Positions 40,340 to 49,347 are shown, numbered from the stretch's first letter. The stretch is 64,000 bases of DNA from Nocardioides scoriae (GCF_900104965.1 NZ_LT629757.1:3100001-3164000); one strand, 5' to 3'. Made by a program: numbers and translations. The notes: generated by a model not told the origin, from the letters alone.

Positions 40340-42355
40340 TCACCGCGACGCCGCGAGCTCCACCCCCTGGGCGATGGCGCGCTTGGCGTCGAGCTCGGCG
40401 GCGAGGTCGGCACCGCCGATGAGGTGGGCGGTGACGCCGGCGGCGACGAGCTCGTCGTAGAGGCCGCGCACCGACTCCTGGCCGGCGCACACGACGACGT
40501 CGTCGACCTCGAGGAGCCGGGGGGTGCCGTCGACCGTGACGTGCAGGCCCCGCTCGTCGATCCGGTCGTACGTCGCGCCGCTGACCTGCTCGACGCCCGA
40601 CTGCTTGAGCACGGCGCGGTGGGCCCAGCCCGACGTCTTGCCGAGGTGGATCCCGATCGGGGTGCTCTTGCGCTGCACGAGGTAGACCTGACGGGCGGCC
40701 TCGCGGGGCTTCTTCTCGGTGAGCCCGCCGCGGTGCAGGTCGGGGTCGCCGACGCCCCAGTGCGCGAGCCAGTCCTCGAGGTCCTCCTCGACGTGGGTCA
40801 GCCAGACCGAGACGTCGACGCCGATCCCGCCGGCGCCGATGACGGCCACCCGCTCGCCGGGGACCTTCGCGCCGGAGAGCACGTCGGCGTACGACAGCGC
40901 GCGCTCGATGCCCGGGATGGTCGGGATGCGGGGCTCGACGCCGGTCGCGACGACCACCTCGTCGTACGCCTCCAGGTCGGCGGGGGTGGCCCGGACGCCC
41001 AGGCGCACCTCGACGCCGAGCACGTCGAGTCGGCGGGTGAAGTAGCGCAGCGTCTCGGCGAACTCCTCCTTGCCGGGGACCGCCATCGCCAGCCGGAACT
41101 GGCCGCCGATCTCGGGCGCCTGCTCGAAGAGCGTCACGGCGAACCCGCGCTCGGCGTACGACGCGGCCGCGCTCAGCCCCGCCGGACCGGCGCCGACGAC
41201 CGCGGCGGTGGGTCGGCGGGGTGCGGCCGACGGCAGCGGCAGCAGCACCAGCTCGGTCTCGCGGCAGGCCCGCGGGTTGACCAGGCAGCTCGCCCTCTGG
41301 TTCGCGAAGGCGTGGTCCAGGCAGGCCTGGTTGCAGGCGATGCAGGTGTTGATCTCGTCGGCTCGGCCGGCGGCGGCCTTGGCGACGAAGTCGGGGTCGG
41401 CGAGCAGCGGGCGTGCCATCGAGACCAGGTCGGCGGTGCCGTCGGCGACCAGCTGCTCGGCGAGCTCGGGGGTGTTGATCCGGTTGGACGCGCAGACCGG
41501 GATGGTCATCTCCTCGCGCAGCCGCCGGGTCGTCCAGGCCCAGGCGCCGCGGGGGACCTGGGTGATGATCGTCGGCACCCGGGCCTCGTGCCAGCCGATC
41601 CCGGTGTTGATGACGCTGGCGCCGGCGTGCTCGAGCAGCAGCGCCAGCTCGACGGTCTCCTCCCAGGTCTGGCCGTCCTCGACGAGGTCGAGCAGCGAGA
41701 GCCGGTAGACGATCGGGAAGCCCTCGCCGACCCGCTCGCGGGTGCGGCGCACGACCTCGACGGCGAAGCGCATCCGACGGGTGGCCGACCCGCCCCACTG
41801 GTCCTCGCGCTGGTTGGTGCGCGCGGCGAGGAACTGGTTGATGAGGTAGCCCTCGGAGCCCATCACCTCGACGGCGTCGTAGCCCGCCTTCTGCGCCAGC
41901 GCCGCGGCGTCCGCGAACGACGTCGCCGCCCGGTCGACCTGGCGGGTGGTCATCGCGCTGGGCCGGAACGGCGTGATCGGCGACTTGATCGCGCTCGCCG
42001 ACTGGCTGAACGGCGTGTAGCCGTAGCGCCCCGCGTGCAGCAGCTGCAGCGCGATCGCGCCCTGCTCCTCGTGCACCGCGTCGGTCACCTGGCGGTGCCG
42101 CGCGGCGTCGAGCCGGGACGTCATCTCCCCGGCCAGCGGCTTGAGCCAGCCCCGCTTGGAGACCGCGAACCCACCGGTCACGATCAGGCCGACACCGCCC
42201 GCGGCCCGCTCGCGGAAGTACGCCGCCAGCTTGGGCAGGTCCCAGGTGTGGTCCTCGAGCCCGGTGTGCATCGAGCCCATCACCACCCGGTTGCGCAGCG
42301 TCAGGTCGCCGACCTGCACCGGGGCCAGCAGGTGGGGGAAGGGGGAGTCGGTCAT
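40340..42355 (-). CDS. fadH: 2,4-dienoyl-CoA reductase-like FMN/FAD/Fe-S oxidoreductase
   Basis: A 671-aa FadH-type enzyme: N-terminal TIM-barrel with FMN (1-360; LLHAGRYGY, EVMGSEGYLINQFL), a [4Fe-4S] site with Cys338, Cys341, Cys345 and Cys357 (same C-x2-C-x3-C-x11-C spacing as FadH), and C-terminal FAD/NADPH domains (VVGAGPAGLSAA, VIGAGGIGVDV). It reduces 2,4-dienoyl-CoA in unsaturated fatty acid beta-oxidation, or an enone in related subfamilies. Its ATG overlaps the PadR stop. Confidence 0.88.
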   Translation of the reverse strand: MTDSPFPHLLAPVQVGDLTLRNRVVMGSMHTGLEDHTWDLPKLAAYFRERAAGGVGLIVTGGFAVSKRGWLKPLAGEMTSRLDAARHRQVTDAVHEEQGAIALQLLHAGRYGYTPFSQSASAIKSPITPFRPSAMTTRQVDRAATSFADAAALAQKAGYDAVEVMGSEGYLINQFLAARTNQREDQWGGSATRRMRFAVEVVRRTRERVGEGFPIVYRLSLLDLVEDGQTWEETVELALLLEHAGASVINTGIGWHEARVPTIITQVPRGAWAWTTRRLREEMTIPVCASNRINTPELAEQLVADGTADLVSMARPLLADPDFVAKAAAGRADEINTCIACNQACLDHAFANQRASCLVNPRACRETELVLLPLPSAAPRRPTAAVVGAGPAGLSAAASYAERGFAVTLFEQAPEIGGQFRLAMAVPGKEEFAETLRYFTRRLDVLGVEVRLGVRATPADLEAYDEVVVATGVEPRIPTIPGIERALSYADVLSGAKVPGERVAVIGAGGIGVDVSVWLTHVEEDLEDWLAHWGVGDPDLHRGGLTEKKPREAARQVYLVQRKSTPIGIHLGKTSGWAHRAVLKQSGVEQVSGATYDRIDERGLHVTVDGTPRLLEVDDVVVCAGQESVRGLYDELVAAGVTAHLIGGADLAAELDAKRAIAQGVELAASR

Positions 42356-42969
42356 GGCGTCCCTGCTCTCTGGTGTCGGTCGCTGCGGGTGGTGCCGGCG
42401 TCGGTCGGGTCGGGCTCCCACGCCTGGAGGTACTCGCCGAGCCACTCCACCCAGAACCGCTCCTGCCGGATGCCGCCGCGCAGCACCAGCCAGACGTCGA
42501 GGGCGTGCTCGTGGTCGGCCCCCTGCGCAGGACCCCGCTCGCGCCCGGGGCCGGGCGGATCGGGGAACTGCTCGCGCTCGAGCTGCTCGTAGTGGGCCAG
42601 CCGGGCCTGGTGCTCCAGCCGCAGGCCACGGAGGTGGTCGAGCAGCGCCGCGCGGTCGGCGTACGACGCCCCGCGCATCTTCACCGCGACCTCCGAGCGG
42701 AGCGAGACCGCGTCGGTCGGGGTGGCGATCCAGCGGGCGAGCTCCTCGCGGCCGGTGGCGGTGACGCTCCAGCGGCGCTCGGTGCTCCGGGAGTCGCCGA
42801 CCTCGCCGCGGACCCAGCCGTCGACCTCCATGCGGCGCAGCACGCGGTAGATCTGCTGGTGGGTGGCCTGCCAGAAGAACCCGATCGAGCGGTCGAAGCG
42901 CCGGGCCAGCTCGATGCCGCTGCCCGGCCGCTCGCGCAGCGAGACCAGCAGGGCGTGCTCGAGGGACAT
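42352..42969 (-). CDS. PadR-family transcriptional regulator
   Basis: A 205-aa PadR protein: N-terminal winged helix (MSLEHALLVSLRERPGSG, IYRVLRRMEVDGWVRGE) and a C-terminal helical dimerisation domain. I chose the ATG at 42969 because SLEHALL is the usual PadR start. It probably represses its own two-gene operon with fadH: a 16-bp perfect palindrome lies 31 bp upstream. Confidence 0.9.
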   Translation of the reverse strand: MSLEHALLVSLRERPGSGIELARRFDRSIGFFWQATHQQIYRVLRRMEVDGWVRGEVGDSRSTERRWSVTATGREELARWIATPTDAVSLRSEVAVKMRGASYADRAALLDHLRGLRLEHQARLAHYEQLEREQFPDPPGPGRERGPAQGADHEHALDVWLVLRGGIRQERFWVEWLGEYLQAWEPDPTDAGTTRSDRHQRAGTP

Positions 42970-42999
42970 GCCCAGGATCATCCGGGTCGACCGGCCGTT

Positions 43000-43015
43000 G
43001 TGCAACGCGTTGCAC
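43000..43015. promoter_or_regulatory. Candidate PadR operator
   Basis: Perfect 16-bp palindrome GTGCAACGCGTTGCAC, 31 bp upstream of the PadR start codon and 104 bp upstream of the divergent amino acid importer. The location fits autoregulation of padR-fadH. Confidence 0.6.
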
Positions 43016-43118
43016 GAGTGGGCTGGATCACACGAGGCGCCCGGCCCCGGCCTGGACCGGTCGTCTCACGGCGCCGTGGCGGTGCGGTCGTCCCGGGGTG
43101 CGGACCTACGATCTCGAC

Positions 43119-43994
43119 ATGCGAAAGACCCGTGCCGCGCTGCTGCTCTCCCCGCTCCTGCTGACCGCCCTGGCCTGCGCCCCGCAGGACGACAGCGGCT
43201 CCTCGAGCGCCTCCTCGGGCAGCTCGTCGAGCGCCTCGGCCGGCAGCTGCGCCACCGGCGACCTGGCGCTCAAGCAGGCCGGGCAGCTGACCATCGCGAC
43301 CGACACCCCGGCGTACGACCCGTGGTTCGCCGACAACGACCCGACCAACGGCAAGGGCTTCGAGTCGGCCGTGGCGTACGCCGTCGCGCAGCAGCTCGGC
43401 TTCGACCGCGACCAGGTCACCTGGGTCAAGCAGCCGTTCAACTCCTCCTACGCGCCCGGCGCCAAGAAGTGGGACTTCGACATCAACCAGGTCTCGATCA
43501 CGCCCGAGCGGCAGCGGGTCGTGGACTTCTCGACGGGCTACTACTCCGCCGCGCAGGCCGTCGTGGCGCTCGACGACAGCAAGCTGACGCCCGGCTCGAT
43601 GGCCGACCTCAAGGGGCTGAAGCTCGGCGCCCAGACCGGCACCACCAGCCTGACCGCGATCCGCGACGTCATCGAGCCCGACCAGGCGCCGCTGGTGTTC
43701 AACAACACCAACACCGCCAAGCAGGCGCTGCTCAACGGGCAGGTCGACGCCATCGTGACCGACCTGCCGACCGCGTTCTACGTGACGGCGGCCGAGATCG
43801 AGGGCTCCGAGATCATCGGCCAGTTCCAGCCCGTGAGCGGCGAGACCGAGGAGTTCGGCCTGCTCCTGGAGAAGGGCTCGGAGCTAACGCCCTGCGTCGA
43901 CGAGGCCCTCACCGCGCTGGAGGACGACGGCACCCTGGCCGGGCTGGAGCAGAAGTGGCTCTCGACCTCGGTCGACGTGCCCGTCCTGAAGTGA
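43119..43994 (+). CDS. Polar amino acid ABC substrate-binding lipoprotein
   Basis: A 291-aa family 3 solute-binding lipoprotein: lipobox ALAC (Cys20), a Ser-rich linker (27-45), and the domain with LTIATDTPAYDPWF, GFESAVAYAVAQQLG, and GAQTGTTSLTAI. It likely binds glutamate, glutamine, Arg or a similar amino acid. TACGAT at 43107-43112 lies 6 nt before the ATG, so the mRNA is probably leaderless. First gene of a three-gene importer. Confidence 0.9.
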   Translation: MRKTRAALLLSPLLLTALACAPQDDSGSSSASSGSSSSASAGSCATGDLALKQAGQLTIATDTPAYDPWFADNDPTNGKGFESAVAYAVAQQLGFDRDQVTWVKQPFNSSYAPGAKKWDFDINQVSITPERQRVVDFSTGYYSAAQAVVALDDSKLTPGSMADLKGLKLGAQTGTTSLTAIRDVIEPDQAPLVFNNTNTAKQALLNGQVDAIVTDLPTAFYVTAAEIEGSEIIGQFQPVSGETEEFGLLLEKGSELTPCVDEALTALEDDGTLAGLEQKWLSTSVDVPVLK

Positions 43995-44860
43995 GCCGGA
44001 CGGCCGGCTCCGCCGCGGTCGAGCCCTGGACGCCCAGCGACCGCGAGCTCGAGCGGCGTCGGGTCCGCCGGCGCGACCGGCAGCGCCGCGGCCTGGTCGC
44101 CACGGCCGTCACCGTCGCGGTCGTGCTGGTCGCGGGCTGGGCGATCACGGGCTCGGCCGGCTGGCCGCGGGTGCAGGAGACCTTCTTCTCCGGCTACCAC
44201 GCCCGCGAGTCGCTGCCGGCGATCGCGCGCGGCTTCCTGGTCAACGTGGCGATGTTCATGGTCGCCGAGCCCCTGATCCTGCTGCTCGGCACCAGCGTCG
44301 CCGTGGTGCGCTCGACCACATCGCCCTGGCTGACCCCGCTGCGCGGCCTCGCGGTGCTCTACACCGACCTGCTGCGGGGGGTGCCGACCCTGCTCGTGGT
44401 CGTGCTGCTCGCCCTCGGCGTGCCGGCGCTGCGGCTGACCGGCATCACCACCAGCCTGTTCTGGCTCACGCTGGTCGCGCTGGTGCTGTCGTACGGCGCC
44501 TACGTCGCCGAGGTGGTCCGCTCGGGCATCGAGTCGATCCACCCCTCCCAGCTGGCCTCCGCCCAGGCGCTGGCGCTCTCGCGCGGCCAGACGATGCGGT
44601 TCGTGGTGCTCCCGCAGGCGCTGCGGCGCGTCGTACCGCCCCTGATGAACGACTTCGTCTCGCTCCAGAAGGACACCGCCCTGGTCTCGGCGGTGGGCGT
44701 GACGGAGGCGCTGTTCGCGGCGCAGGACTACGGCAACTACAACTTCAACTACACGCCGCTGCTCGTCGCGGCGGCGTTCTTCGTGGCGCTGACGATTCCG
44801 CTGGCGCGGTTCACCGACTGGCTCGGCCGGCGCGCCGCACGACGGGAGCGGGGCCGGTGA
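43991..44860 (+). CDS. Polar amino acid ABC permease
   Basis: A 289-aa HisM/GlnP-type permease with a long Arg-rich cytoplasmic N-terminus (1-32) and about five to six helices. The EAA loop SAQALALSRGQTMRFVVLPQ is clear, and YTDLLRGVPTLLVVVLLALG marks the family. It starts with GTG in a GTGA overlap. A single permease gene suggests a homodimer. Confidence 0.92.
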   Translation: MSRTAGSAAVEPWTPSDRELERRRVRRRDRQRRGLVATAVTVAVVLVAGWAITGSAGWPRVQETFFSGYHARESLPAIARGFLVNVAMFMVAEPLILLLGTSVAVVRSTTSPWLTPLRGLAVLYTDLLRGVPTLLVVVLLALGVPALRLTGITTSLFWLTLVALVLSYGAYVAEVVRSGIESIHPSQLASAQALALSRGQTMRFVVLPQALRRVVPPLMNDFVSLQKDTALVSAVGVTEALFAAQDYGNYNFNYTPLLVAAAFFVALTIPLARFTDWLGRRAARRERGR

Positions 44861-45615
44861 GCGCGCCCACCGACGGCCGGGTGCCGGTGCTCTCCGCCCG
44901 CGGCCTGCGCAAGACGTACGCCGACCGCGTGGTCCTCGACGGCATCGACCTCGACGTCCACGCCCACGACGTGGTCTGCCTGATCGGCGCCTCGGGATCG
45001 GGCAAGTCGACCCTGCTGCGCTGCCTCGACCTGCTCGAGGAGATCGACGACGGCGTCATCGAGCTCGACGGTCGCGAGGTCTCCGACCCGCGTGTCGACC
45101 CCCGCGAGGTGCGCCGAGAGATCGGGATGGTCTTCCAGGCCTACAACCTGTTCCCCCACCTGAGCGTGCTGGCCAACTGCACCCTGGCCCCCACCCGCGT
45201 CCACGGGGTCGGGAGCGACGAGGCGCAGGCCAGGGCGGTGCGGCTGCTCGAGCGCTTCGGCCTCGGCGACAAGGCCCAGGCCCACCCCGACCAGCTCTCC
45301 GGCGGCCAGCAGCAGCGGGTCGCCCTCGTCCGGGCCCTGTGCACCGAGCCGCGCGTGCTGCTCCTCGACGAGATCACCGCGGCCCTCGACCCGGAGCTGG
45401 TCGGCGAGGTGCTGGCCGTCGTGCGTGCCGAGGCCGAGGCGGGCATGACCATGGTGCTCGCCACCCACGAGATGGCCTTCGCCCGCGAGGTCGCCACCCG
45501 GGTCTGCTTCCTCGACCGCGGCCGGATCCTCGAGCAGGGCCCGCCCGACCAGGTCCTCTCCGCCCCCCGCGAGCCCCGCACCCGCGAGTTCCTCCGCCGC
45601 GTCCTCCCGACCTAG
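44857..45615 (+). CDS. Polar amino acid ABC ATPase
   Basis: A 252-aa GlnQ-like ATPase: Walker A GASGSGKST, Q-loop MVFQAYNLFPHLSV, signature LSGGQQQRV, Walker B VLLLDEITAALDP, and switch His in ATHEMAF. GTG start overlapping the permease stop. Last gene of the operon; an inverted repeat follows 18 bp later. Confidence 0.94.
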   Translation: MSAPTDGRVPVLSARGLRKTYADRVVLDGIDLDVHAHDVVCLIGASGSGKSTLLRCLDLLEEIDDGVIELDGREVSDPRVDPREVRREIGMVFQAYNLFPHLSVLANCTLAPTRVHGVGSDEAQARAVRLLERFGLGDKAQAHPDQLSGGQQQRVALVRALCTEPRVLLLDEITAALDPELVGEVLAVVRAEAEAGMTMVLATHEMAFAREVATRVCFLDRGRILEQGPPDQVLSAPREPRTREFLRRVLPT

Positions 45616-45633
45616 GCCGGGGGCTGGTCGGCG

Positions 45634-45707
45634 CATGCAACGCTCCGTTCATGTCAGTGAGTGCCCGCCAGGACGGGTGTACGCCGCATGTAACGGAGCG
45701 TTGCATG
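45634..45707. repeat. Long inverted repeat after the amino acid importer
   Basis: Left arm CATGCAACGCTCCGTTCATG (45634-45653) and right arm at 45687-45707, which is its reverse complement with one extra base; 16 bp pair perfectly, then 4 more after the bulge. The 33-bp centre is unpaired. It may be the importer terminator or two opposed binding sites upstream of the CoA racemase promoter. Confidence 0.75.
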
Positions 45708-45744
45708 ACCTCGCCGCCGCCGAGCGCTCCGCCCCTCCCCACCG

Positions 45745-45765
45745 TGACAGTGGTTCTGTCATGAT
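45745..45765 (+). promoter_or_regulatory. Operator abutting the -10 of the racemase gene
   Basis: TGACAGTGGTTCTGTCA (45745-45761) followed directly by TGAT, giving a -10-like CATGAT (45760-45765) 7 nt before the ATG. Same motif and same phase as the 31.2 and 51.8 kb sites; here no good -35 is visible. Confidence 0.65.
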
Positions 45766-45772
45766 CGCGGCC

Positions 45773-46942
45773 ATGACGCAGGAGCAGCCGAGGATCGAGC
45801 TGGGGCAGGGCACGGGGCCGTTGCGCGGGGTCAAGGTGGTCGAGCTCGCGGGGATCGGGCCGGGGCCGCACGCGTGCATGATCCTGGCCGACCTGGGGGC
45901 CGACGTGATCCGGGTGGAGCGACCGGGCGGCCAGCCGCTCACCGGCGGTCCCACCGACCTGCTCAACCGGGGCCGGCCCAGCGTCGCGCTCGACCTCAAG
46001 CAGCCGCGGGCCGTGGCCACCGTGCTGGACCTCGTCGCCGACGCCGACCTGCTGGTCGAGGGCCTGCGGCCGGGCACCACCGAGCGGCTCGGCCTCGGGC
46101 CCGAGGAGTGCCTCGCGCGCAACCCGCGGCTGGTCTACGGCCGGATGACCGGCTGGGGCCAGACCGGCCCGCTGGCGCGCTCGGCCGGGCACGACATGAA
46201 CTACGTCGCGCTCACCGGGGCGCTGTTCGGGATGGGCCAGGACAAGGCCCGGCCGCACTTCCCGGCCAACCTGGTCGGCGACTTCGGGGGCGGCTCGACG
46301 TACCTCGTCATCGGCCTGCTCGCCGCCCTCCTCGAGTCGCGGCTCAGCGGCCGGGGCCAGGTCGTCGACGCGGCGATCGTCGACGGCACCGCACACCTCA
46401 ACGCCATGACCTCGGCGTTCGCCGCCGGCGGCCAGCTGCGCGAGGAGCGCGGCGCCAACCTGCTCGACGGCGGGATGCCGTTCTACGACCTCTACGAGAC
46501 CTCCGACGGCCGCCACATGTCGGTCGGCCCCCTGGAGCCGCAGTTCTACGCCGTCCTCGTCGAGCTGCTGGGTCTCCAGGACGCGCCCGACCGCTACGAC
46601 CTGGCCCGCTCCGAGGAGCTGCGCGCCCGGATCGCGGCGGTCTTCGCGACCCGCACCCAGGCGGAGTGGACCCAGGTCTTCGACGGCACCGACGCCTGCG
46701 TGGCGCCCGTGCTGCCGCTGAGCGAGGCGCCCGACCACCCGCACGTGGCGGCGCGCGAGGTGTTCGTCGACCACGAGGGCGTGCGGCAGCCGGCTCCGGC
46801 CCCCCGCTTCAGCCGTACGCCGGCCAGCCTGTCGCTCCCGCCCGCACCCACGGCCGGTGCCCACACCCGCGCCGCGCTGGCCGCCTGGGGGATCGCGGGC
46901 GTCGACGGGCTCCTCGAGGACGGGGTGGCGGTCCAGACGTGA
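45773..46942 (+). CDS. Alpha-methylacyl-CoA racemase (CaiB/BaiF family III CoA-transferase fold)
   Basis: A 389-aa protein. AGHDMNYVALTG with His140 and LVGDFGGGS with Asp170 reproduce the catalytic pair of M. tuberculosis MCR (His126/Asp156) with the same 30-residue spacing, so racemase activity is favoured over CoA transfer. It epimerises 2-methyl-branched acyl-CoA esters for beta-oxidation of branched lipids or sterol side chains. I chose the ATG at 45773; an in-frame ATG at 45761 lies inside the operator. The stop overlaps the next gene's GTG. Confidence 0.9.
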   Translation: MTQEQPRIELGQGTGPLRGVKVVELAGIGPGPHACMILADLGADVIRVERPGGQPLTGGPTDLLNRGRPSVALDLKQPRAVATVLDLVADADLLVEGLRPGTTERLGLGPEECLARNPRLVYGRMTGWGQTGPLARSAGHDMNYVALTGALFGMGQDKARPHFPANLVGDFGGGSTYLVIGLLAALLESRLSGRGQVVDAAIVDGTAHLNAMTSAFAAGGQLREERGANLLDGGMPFYDLYETSDGRHMSVGPLEPQFYAVLVELLGLQDAPDRYDLARSEELRARIAAVFATRTQAEWTQVFDGTDACVAPVLPLSEAPDHPHVAAREVFVDHEGVRQPAPAPRFSRTPASLSLPPAPTAGAHTRAALAAWGIAGVDGLLEDGVAVQT

Positions 46943-47721
46943 GCCCGTCCCGCGCGGACCTGGTCGCCGACTGCTCCCGCTGCGTCGGCCTGTGCTGCGT
47001 GGTCCCGGCCTTCGCCCCGTCCGCCGACTTCGCGCTCGACAAGCCGGCGGGCGTGCCGTGCCCGCACCTCGGCCTCCACCCGGCCGAGCACTTCGGCTGC
47101 ACCATCCACACCGAGCTGCCCGAGCGCGGGTTCGCCGGATGCACGGTCTACGACTGCTTCGGCGCCGGCCAGCGGGTGGCGCAGGCCCCGTCGTACGCCG
47201 GCCACGACTGGCGCGACCCGGACGTGCGACCGGCGATGTTCGCCGACTTCGAGGTGGTCGAGCGGCTCCACGAGCTGCAGTGGTACCTCCTCGAGGCCGT
47301 CGAGCGCTGCCCCGACCCGGCCCTGGTCGACGAGGCGGAGGGGCTGCTCGAGCAGGTCGAGCGGGCCGCCGCGTCGCCGCGCGACGTCGAGGTGGTGCGC
47401 CTGCAGCTGCGCGCCGACCCGCTGCTGGGCGAGGTCAGCGACGCGGTCCGGGAGCCGGCCGGGGTCGACCTGCGCGGCCACGACCTCGCCGGCCAGGACC
47501 TGCGCGGGCACGACCTGGTCGCCGCGACCCTGCGGGGCGCGGTGCTGCTGGGGGCCGACCTGCGCGGCGTCGACCTCACCGGGACCGACCTGCTGGGCGC
47601 CGACCTGCGCGGGGCCGACCTGCGGGGGGCCGACGCGTCCGGCGCGCTGTTCTGGACCCGGCTGCAGCTGCGCGCCGCCCGCACCGACACGACGACCCGG
47701 CTGCCGGACCTCCCGGCCTGA
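46939..47721 (+). CDS. Cys-cluster plus pentapeptide-repeat protein
   Basis: A 260-aa protein. The N-terminal half has a Cys/His set: DCSRCVGLCC, PCPHLGLH, HFGCTIH and GCTVYDCFGAGQ, like YkgJ-type metal or Fe-S binding domains. The C-terminal quarter is a pentapeptide repeat (A/L-x-L/D-R-G pattern: LRGHDLAGQDLRGHDL, then about eight further turns). The function is unknown. GTG start in GTGA overlap with the racemase, so it is probably under the same operator. Both halves occur together in other actinobacterial proteins that I recall only as unnamed. Confidence 0.78.
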   Translation: MSPSRADLVADCSRCVGLCCVVPAFAPSADFALDKPAGVPCPHLGLHPAEHFGCTIHTELPERGFAGCTVYDCFGAGQRVAQAPSYAGHDWRDPDVRPAMFADFEVVERLHELQWYLLEAVERCPDPALVDEAEGLLEQVERAAASPRDVEVVRLQLRADPLLGEVSDAVREPAGVDLRGHDLAGQDLRGHDLVAATLRGAVLLGADLRGVDLTGTDLLGADLRGADLRGADASGALFWTRLQLRAARTDTTTRLPDLPA

Positions 47722-47736
47722 CCGCCCGGCGGCAGG

Positions 47737-49278
47737 TCAGCCGGCGAGCGTGGACTCGGCGACGACGCGGAGCGCCTGCGCGGCGATGGTGAGGGCGGGG
47801 TTCATCGCGGCCGAGGACGGGAAGAAGCCGCCGTCGACGACCCACAGGTTGGCGAGGTCGTGGCTGCGGCACCACGGGTCGAGGACGCTGGTGGCGGGGT
47901 CGTGGCCGGCCACGACCGTGCCGCACATGTGGCTGTTCATGCTGATGTCGAAGTGCTGGGTGGCCACCACGTCGTAGCCCGCCCGGCGCATCAGCTTCTT
48001 CGCGCGTCGGTGCAGCAGGGCGTGCTGCTCGGTGTTGCGGGCCCGGCGGGTGCAGCGCAGGGTGCCGTCGGCCTCCAGGGTGATCCGGTTGTCCGCGTCG
48101 GGCAGGTCCTCGCCCATGACCAGCCACTCCACCGAGCGGGCGGCGACCGCGTCGAGCACGCGGCGGGGGACCCGGGTGGCGTGGCTCTTCATCATCGAGC
48201 CCTGCACCTTGCCGAGCAGCTGCAGGCTGCCGAGGGGGTGGCCCGCACCGCCGTCGTCGTACCAGTCGTTGACGCCCAGCGTCTTCTGGAACACCACGTC
48301 GTTGCGGCGGTCGAGGTCGACGGCGGCGATGTGGGCGTTGTTGTGCATCATGAAGCGGCGCCCGACCTGGTCGCTGGAGTTGGCCAGCCCGTGGGGGTGC
48401 GGACCGTCGGCCGAGGCCAGCAGCAGCGCCGCCGAGGCCACCGCACCGCCCGACAGCACGAACCGCTCGCCCCGCACCGTCACCGGGCCCTCGGGGCCGT
48501 CGGCCAGCAGGTGGGTGACGCGGCCGCCCGCGGCGTCGGTGACCACGCGGCGCACGAGCGTGCCCGTCGCCAGCCGGACGTGTCCGGTGGCGAGGGCGGG
48601 GTCGAGCGCGCAGGTCTCGGCGTCGCTCTTGGCGTCGACCCGGCACGGGAACCCGTCGCAGGTCGCGCAGCGCACGCAGGCGCCGCCCTCGCGCAGGTCG
48701 ATGCCCATCGCCGTGCTGGAGGGGTGGACGCCGGCCTCCCGCAGCCGGTCGGCGAGGTCCGCGACGTAGGGCTCGTGGGGCACGGCCGGGAACGGGAAGT
48801 CGGTGCTGCGCCGGGGGGCGGTCGGGTCACCGTCGGCCAGGCCGTGCACGCGGTAGAGCTGCTCGGCCTGCCCGTAGTAGGGCTCGAGGTCGTCGTAGGA
48901 GAACGGCCAGGCCGGCGAGCGGCCGCCGAGGTGCTCCACCTCGCCGAAGTCGGACTCCCGGAAGCGCGGCAGGCTGGCGCCGTAGACCTTGGTGTTGCCG
49001 CCCACGACGTGGTGCACGCCGGGCACGAAGGCCCGCCCGTCGCGGTCGAGCCAGGTCTCGGTCGGCTTGTAGCGGCGCTCGAGGAAGACCGCCTCGGGCG
49101 ACCAGTTCTGCGGCTCGCGGGGCAGTCGCTCGCCCCGCTCGAGGACCAGCACGTCCACCCCGCGCTGCGCCAGCGCCCAGGCGGTGGTGGCGCCGCCCAT
49201 GCCGCTGCCGACGACGACCACCTCGGCGTGCAGCTCGGCCTGCGGCTGGGCGTGCGGCTGGGCGTGCGGCTCGGCCAC
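47737..49278 (-). CDS. GMC-family FAD oxidoreductase
   Basis: A 513-aa GMC flavoenzyme: FAD motif VVVGSGMGGATTAWALA near residue 20, GGNTKVYGASLPRFRESDF, and a C-terminus with SMNSHMCGTVVAG and DGGFFPSSAAMNPALTIAAQ carrying the catalytic His/Asn region. An inserted Cys cluster CVRCATCDGFPC is seen in the middle. The N-terminus before the FAD motif is His/Gln-rich and shows no Tat signal. It may oxidise sterols, alcohols or sugars. GTG at 49278 has an AGGAG ribosome site. Confidence 0.85.
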   Translation of the reverse strand: MAEPHAQPHAQPQAELHAEVVVVGSGMGGATTAWALAQRGVDVLVLERGERLPREPQNWSPEAVFLERRYKPTETWLDRDGRAFVPGVHHVVGGNTKVYGASLPRFRESDFGEVEHLGGRSPAWPFSYDDLEPYYGQAEQLYRVHGLADGDPTAPRRSTDFPFPAVPHEPYVADLADRLREAGVHPSSTAMGIDLREGGACVRCATCDGFPCRVDAKSDAETCALDPALATGHVRLATGTLVRRVVTDAAGGRVTHLLADGPEGPVTVRGERFVLSGGAVASAALLLASADGPHPHGLANSSDQVGRRFMMHNNAHIAAVDLDRRNDVVFQKTLGVNDWYDDGGAGHPLGSLQLLGKVQGSMMKSHATRVPRRVLDAVAARSVEWLVMGEDLPDADNRITLEADGTLRCTRRARNTEQHALLHRRAKKLMRRAGYDVVATQHFDISMNSHMCGTVVAGHDPATSVLDPWCRSHDLANLWVVDGGFFPSSAAMNPALTIAAQALRVVAESTLAG

Positions 49279-49347
49279 GGGCGCTCCTGGTGGTCGGGGG
49301 GAGGGGCTGAGAGGGTGGGAGGCCGAGTAGACCACGGAGGACCGACA

